Source of the DNA: an uncultured Bacteroidales bacterium
GTDB lineage: Bacteria > Bacteroidota > Bacteroidia > Bacteroidales > F082
Reading direction: 5' to 3'
NCBI GenBank assembly: GCA_905236635.1
Contig: CAJOCJ010000011.1
Location: forward strand, 1-52,377
DNA length: 52,377 nucleotides
Positions within the stretch are counted from its first letter, which is position 1. Every line of letters starts with the position of its first letter. Of this stretch, positions 50,019 through 52,377 are shown piece by piece. Under the pieces are notes generated by a model, which was given only the letters and a program-made list of their open reading frames with translations, was not told the origin of the DNA and made no database searches. The position numbers and the translations under genes were made by a program.

Positions 50019-52377
50019 ATGAAAAAATTGTTTACTTTGATTGCTATGATGCTCGTGATAGGGCAGATGGCATTCGCTCAAAGCGCAAGACCACAGTGGA
50101 CAAAAGTCACAAGCGACAATCCTGCTACATTCCAGACACAGCTGATCTCCTCGTCAGAGAAAAGCATCCAGGTGAATGTTCAGGTGCCGGGCTTTTACAC
50201 CACTCCTGTTTCAACACCTAACGGCGAAGCATTCGTCGTTACAGTTCCTAAATCGGTTAGCACTGCCCAGGCAGGCGAACCTGATGTGCCTATGACCGGT
50301 ATCCCGGTGATGATTGGCGACAGGGCTAACATGAATGTGCGTGTCCTTGATGCCAAGTACATGGATTTTGAAAACATTGAGATTGCTCCATCAAAGGGCG
50401 ACTTTCCTCGTACCATTGATCCGGCAACAGTGCCATACACCTATGGCGAATGCTACAAACAGGATGCATTCTTCCCGGCAAGCAACCTTGAAATATATGA
50501 GCCATATATCATCCGTGACTTCCGCGGACAGAACATGGCAGTGTTCCCATTTGCCTACAACCCTGTGACAAAGACTCTCCGTGTGTATTACGATATGACG
50601 GTTGAGATGTACAAGGTCAACGACAATGGAGTCAACACAATTGAGACCCGCCGCAGCAACGTGGTGAAGATGAGCCAAGATTTCAAGAGTGTTTATCAGC
50701 GCCACTTCATCAATTATGAAGAGGGTATGTCAAAATACACTGCTTTGGATGAGGAAGGCGATCTGCTTATCATCTGCTACGATAACTTCATCAGCGCGAT
50801 GACAGATTTCGTCAACTGGAAGAAGACCCGCGGTATTAACACAACTATTGTTGGAACAAGCACCGCAGGTAGCACTGCTTCAGCTATTAAGACATATATT
50901 ACAAATCAATACAACGCCAACAACAACCTGACCCATGTGCTTTTGGTCGGTGACGTGGCCCAGATTCCTGGCAATCAGTTCTCAGCACAAGTTAGTTCAA
51001 GTAATGATTATAGCGGATATGGAGACAACTTGTATGGCCAAATCGTTGGAAGTGATATCTACAACGACCTTTTCATCGGCCGTTTCACTGCAACAAGCAC
51101 AGCACATGTTGCAACACAGGTCCAGAAAGTAATTACTTACGAGCGTGACCTTACCACTTCAGCATCTTGGCTTCAGAAGGGTGTTGGTATCTCACGTAAA
51201 GAAGATGGTTCGGGTCATAACAGTGAGGATGACTACCAACACATGGACAACATCCGTACCGATTTGTTAGGATACGGTTACACCACAGTGACACAACGCT
51301 ATGCAAATCTTACTGGATATGATGCTTCAGCATCAACAATTTCATCGGATATCAATAGTGGTGCCGGTATTGTTTGTTATGCCAACCATGGTCAAGAGAC
51401 TGCATGGGGAGCTAACTCATCTGGCTACGTCTATTATGCCAATAGCCATGTCAATGCTTTGACAAACGACAATAAACTTCCATTCATCTTCTCGGTTGCA
51501 TGTCTCGTTGGTAAATACGACCACAGCACAGACTGCTTTGCAGAGACATGGATGAAAGCTACCAATAATTCTACCGGTGCTCCTACAGGTGCTGTTGGAA
51601 CTTTGATGTCATATATCAGCCAGCCTTGGATTCCACCAATGTGGGCTCAGGATGAATGCATAGACATCCTTGTTGACAGCTACAGCAACAATATTAAACA
51701 CACATGGGGCGGAGTATCAATTAATGGTCTTATGGGTATTTTCGATCATTATGCAACTACAGATAAATCCTCTATCGGTACTTATCAAGCATGGGTTCTC
51801 TATGGTGACCCGAGTTTGATGCTTCGTACTAAGACTCCACAGGCAATGACAGTGTCACATGCCGGTACTATTGCTCCTACAGGAGGTTCCTATACTGTTA
51901 ATGTTACAAACGGCAATGGAGCAGTGGTGACCATCACTGATGCAAACCATAATATATTAGGTAAGGCTACAGTCGCCAACAACAAGGCTACCATCAATGT
52001 TAGTGGTTCATTGACTGTTGGCTCAGAGCTTACAGTTTGTGTGTTTGGATATAATAAGCAGACAGAATTGAGCACTATCACTGTCACTGGTGGTACTCAG
52101 TACACTATCAGTGCTACAGCCAACCCGGCAGCTGGCGGTACCGTCACTGGCGCCGGCCAATATTATGGCGACACTCAGTGCACCTTGACAGCCACTCCAG
52201 CGACGCACTATGAGTTTGTTAACTGGAGCAACGGCAGCACGGCCAACCCATTGACATTCACTGTGACTGGTGACGCATCATACACGGCTAACTTCCGCGC
52301 ATTGACGGAGCACCACATCACGTACGTGCCGCAGCAGACGCACGGCACGATAGGTGTGAGCCCTGTGAACGCCTACG
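50019..52377 (+). CDS. Arg-gingipain-like C25 protease, 3' end beyond the window
   Basis: The frame is open from ATG 50019 to the window end (786 codons seen). Signal peptide MKKLFTLIAMMLVIGQMAFAQ; pro-domain (about 25-235, with GEPDVPMTGIPVMIG and FRGQNMAVFPFAYNPVTK); C25 peptidase (about 240-590) with His457 (CYANHGQETAWG) and Cys495 (FIFSVACLVGKY), both in sequence contexts close to gingipain RgpB. Asp405 (SEDDYQHMDNI) aligns with the RgpB Asp163 that gives arginine specificity. The Ig-like domain follows (MTVSHAGTIAPTGGSY...), then two beta-repeats (from about 690), the second cut by the window. Anchoring domain is not visible. Confidence 0.9.
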   Translation, partial: MKKLFTLIAMMLVIGQMAFAQSARPQWTKVTSDNPATFQTQLISSSEKSIQVNVQVPGFYTTPVSTPNGEAFVVTVPKSVSTAQAGEPDVPMTGIPVMIGDRANMNVRVLDAKYMDFENIEIAPSKGDFPRTIDPATVPYTYGECYKQDAFFPASNLEIYEPYIIRDFRGQNMAVFPFAYNPVTKTLRVYYDMTVEMYKVNDNGVNTIETRRSNVVKMSQDFKSVYQRHFINYEEGMSKYTALDEEGDLLIICYDNFISAMTDFVNWKKTRGINTTIVGTSTAGSTASAIKTYITNQYNANNNLTHVLLVGDVAQIPGNQFSAQVSSSNDYSGYGDNLYGQIVGSDIYNDLFIGRFTATSTAHVATQVQKVITYERDLTTSASWLQKGVGISRKEDGSGHNSEDDYQHMDNIRTDLLGYGYTTVTQRYANLTGYDASASTISSDINSGAGIVCYANHGQETAWGANSSGYVYYANSHVNALTNDNKLPFIFSVACLVGKYDHSTDCFAETWMKATNNSTGAPTGAVGTLMSYISQPWIPPMWAQDECIDILVDSYSNNIKHTWGGVSINGLMGIFDHYATTDKSSIGTYQAWVLYGDPSLMLRTKTPQAMTVSHAGTIAPTGGSYTVNVTNGNGAVVTITDANHNILGKATVANNKATINVSGSLTVGSELTVCVFGYNKQTELSTITVTGGTQYTISATANPAAGGTVTGAGQYYGDTQCTLTATPATHYEFVNWSNGSTANPLTFTVTGDASYTANFRALTEHHITYVPQQTHGTIGVSPVNAY

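Overview
The window comes from a member of the Bacteroidota, most likely an uncultured, anaerobic, gut-type Bacteroidales. The evidence is the Bacteroidota -7 promoter element (TAnnTTTG) in front of many genes, a TamL lipoprotein, a gldJ/porU/porV type IX secretion (T9SS) locus, secreted C25 (gingipain-family) proteases with T9SS C-terminal domains, a FeFe-hydrogenase-like sensor cluster, and the rpsM-rpsK-rpsD-rpoA-rplQ ribosomal operon end followed by eno. All coordinates and residues were read by eye; no database search was run.

Layout. 1-4.3 kb (+): end of the ribosomal/rpoA operon, then eno. 4.3-12.1 kb (-): exbB-exbD-tonB-folC, then tamL and an SF1 helicase, preceded by a membrane-anchored LytTR regulator. 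12.1-19.4 kb (+): an eight-gene operon fabH-fabF-fabZ-etfB-acpP-etfA-acyl-CoA dehydrogenase-fabG. It has every step of a fatty-acid elongation cycle except a classical enoyl reductase, plus an Etf/acyl-CoA dehydrogenase pair that could supply that step. The gap between the LytTR gene and fabH carries seven exact copies of TTCGTCACAA at 20-21 bp phasing, which looks like a LytTR operator array. I regard regulator, array and operon together as the most likely undescribed system here. 19.4-23.3 kb (-): gldJ, murF, anmK. 23.4-28.2 kb (+): porU and porV. 28.2-30.4 kb (-): a C25 protease and rpmH. 30.6-36.0 kb (-): pepD and a HydS-like/anti-sigma ATPase/DRTGG/HATPase/PHP sensory cluster. 36.0-38.3 kb (-): a subtilase fused to an outer-membrane barrel. 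38.4-39.9 kb (+): a DMT transporter and queH. 40.0-52.4 kb (+): a run of large secreted proteins, namely a 1830-residue C25 multidomain protease, a T9SS-CTD surface protein, an M14 carboxypeptidase, and an Arg-gingipain-like protease cut by the window end.

How they connect. PorU/PorV (and GldJ) form part of the T9SS that would export and anchor the C25 proteases and surface proteins encoded nearby. ExbBD-TonB would energise outer-membrane uptake of the peptides these enzymes release, and PepD would process the dipeptides.

Repeats are notable. A palindromic family with GAGACG/CGTCTC arms occurs as terminators (2.8 and 4.2 kb) and also inside two unrelated genes, in the same frame, encoding the same ETMCTSS peptide. 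Many intergenic gaps carry short arrays with a strict 7-bp period, usually beside a terminator hairpin. Other hairpin repeats lie around rpmH. No tRNA, rRNA, IS element, integrase or CRISPR array was seen.
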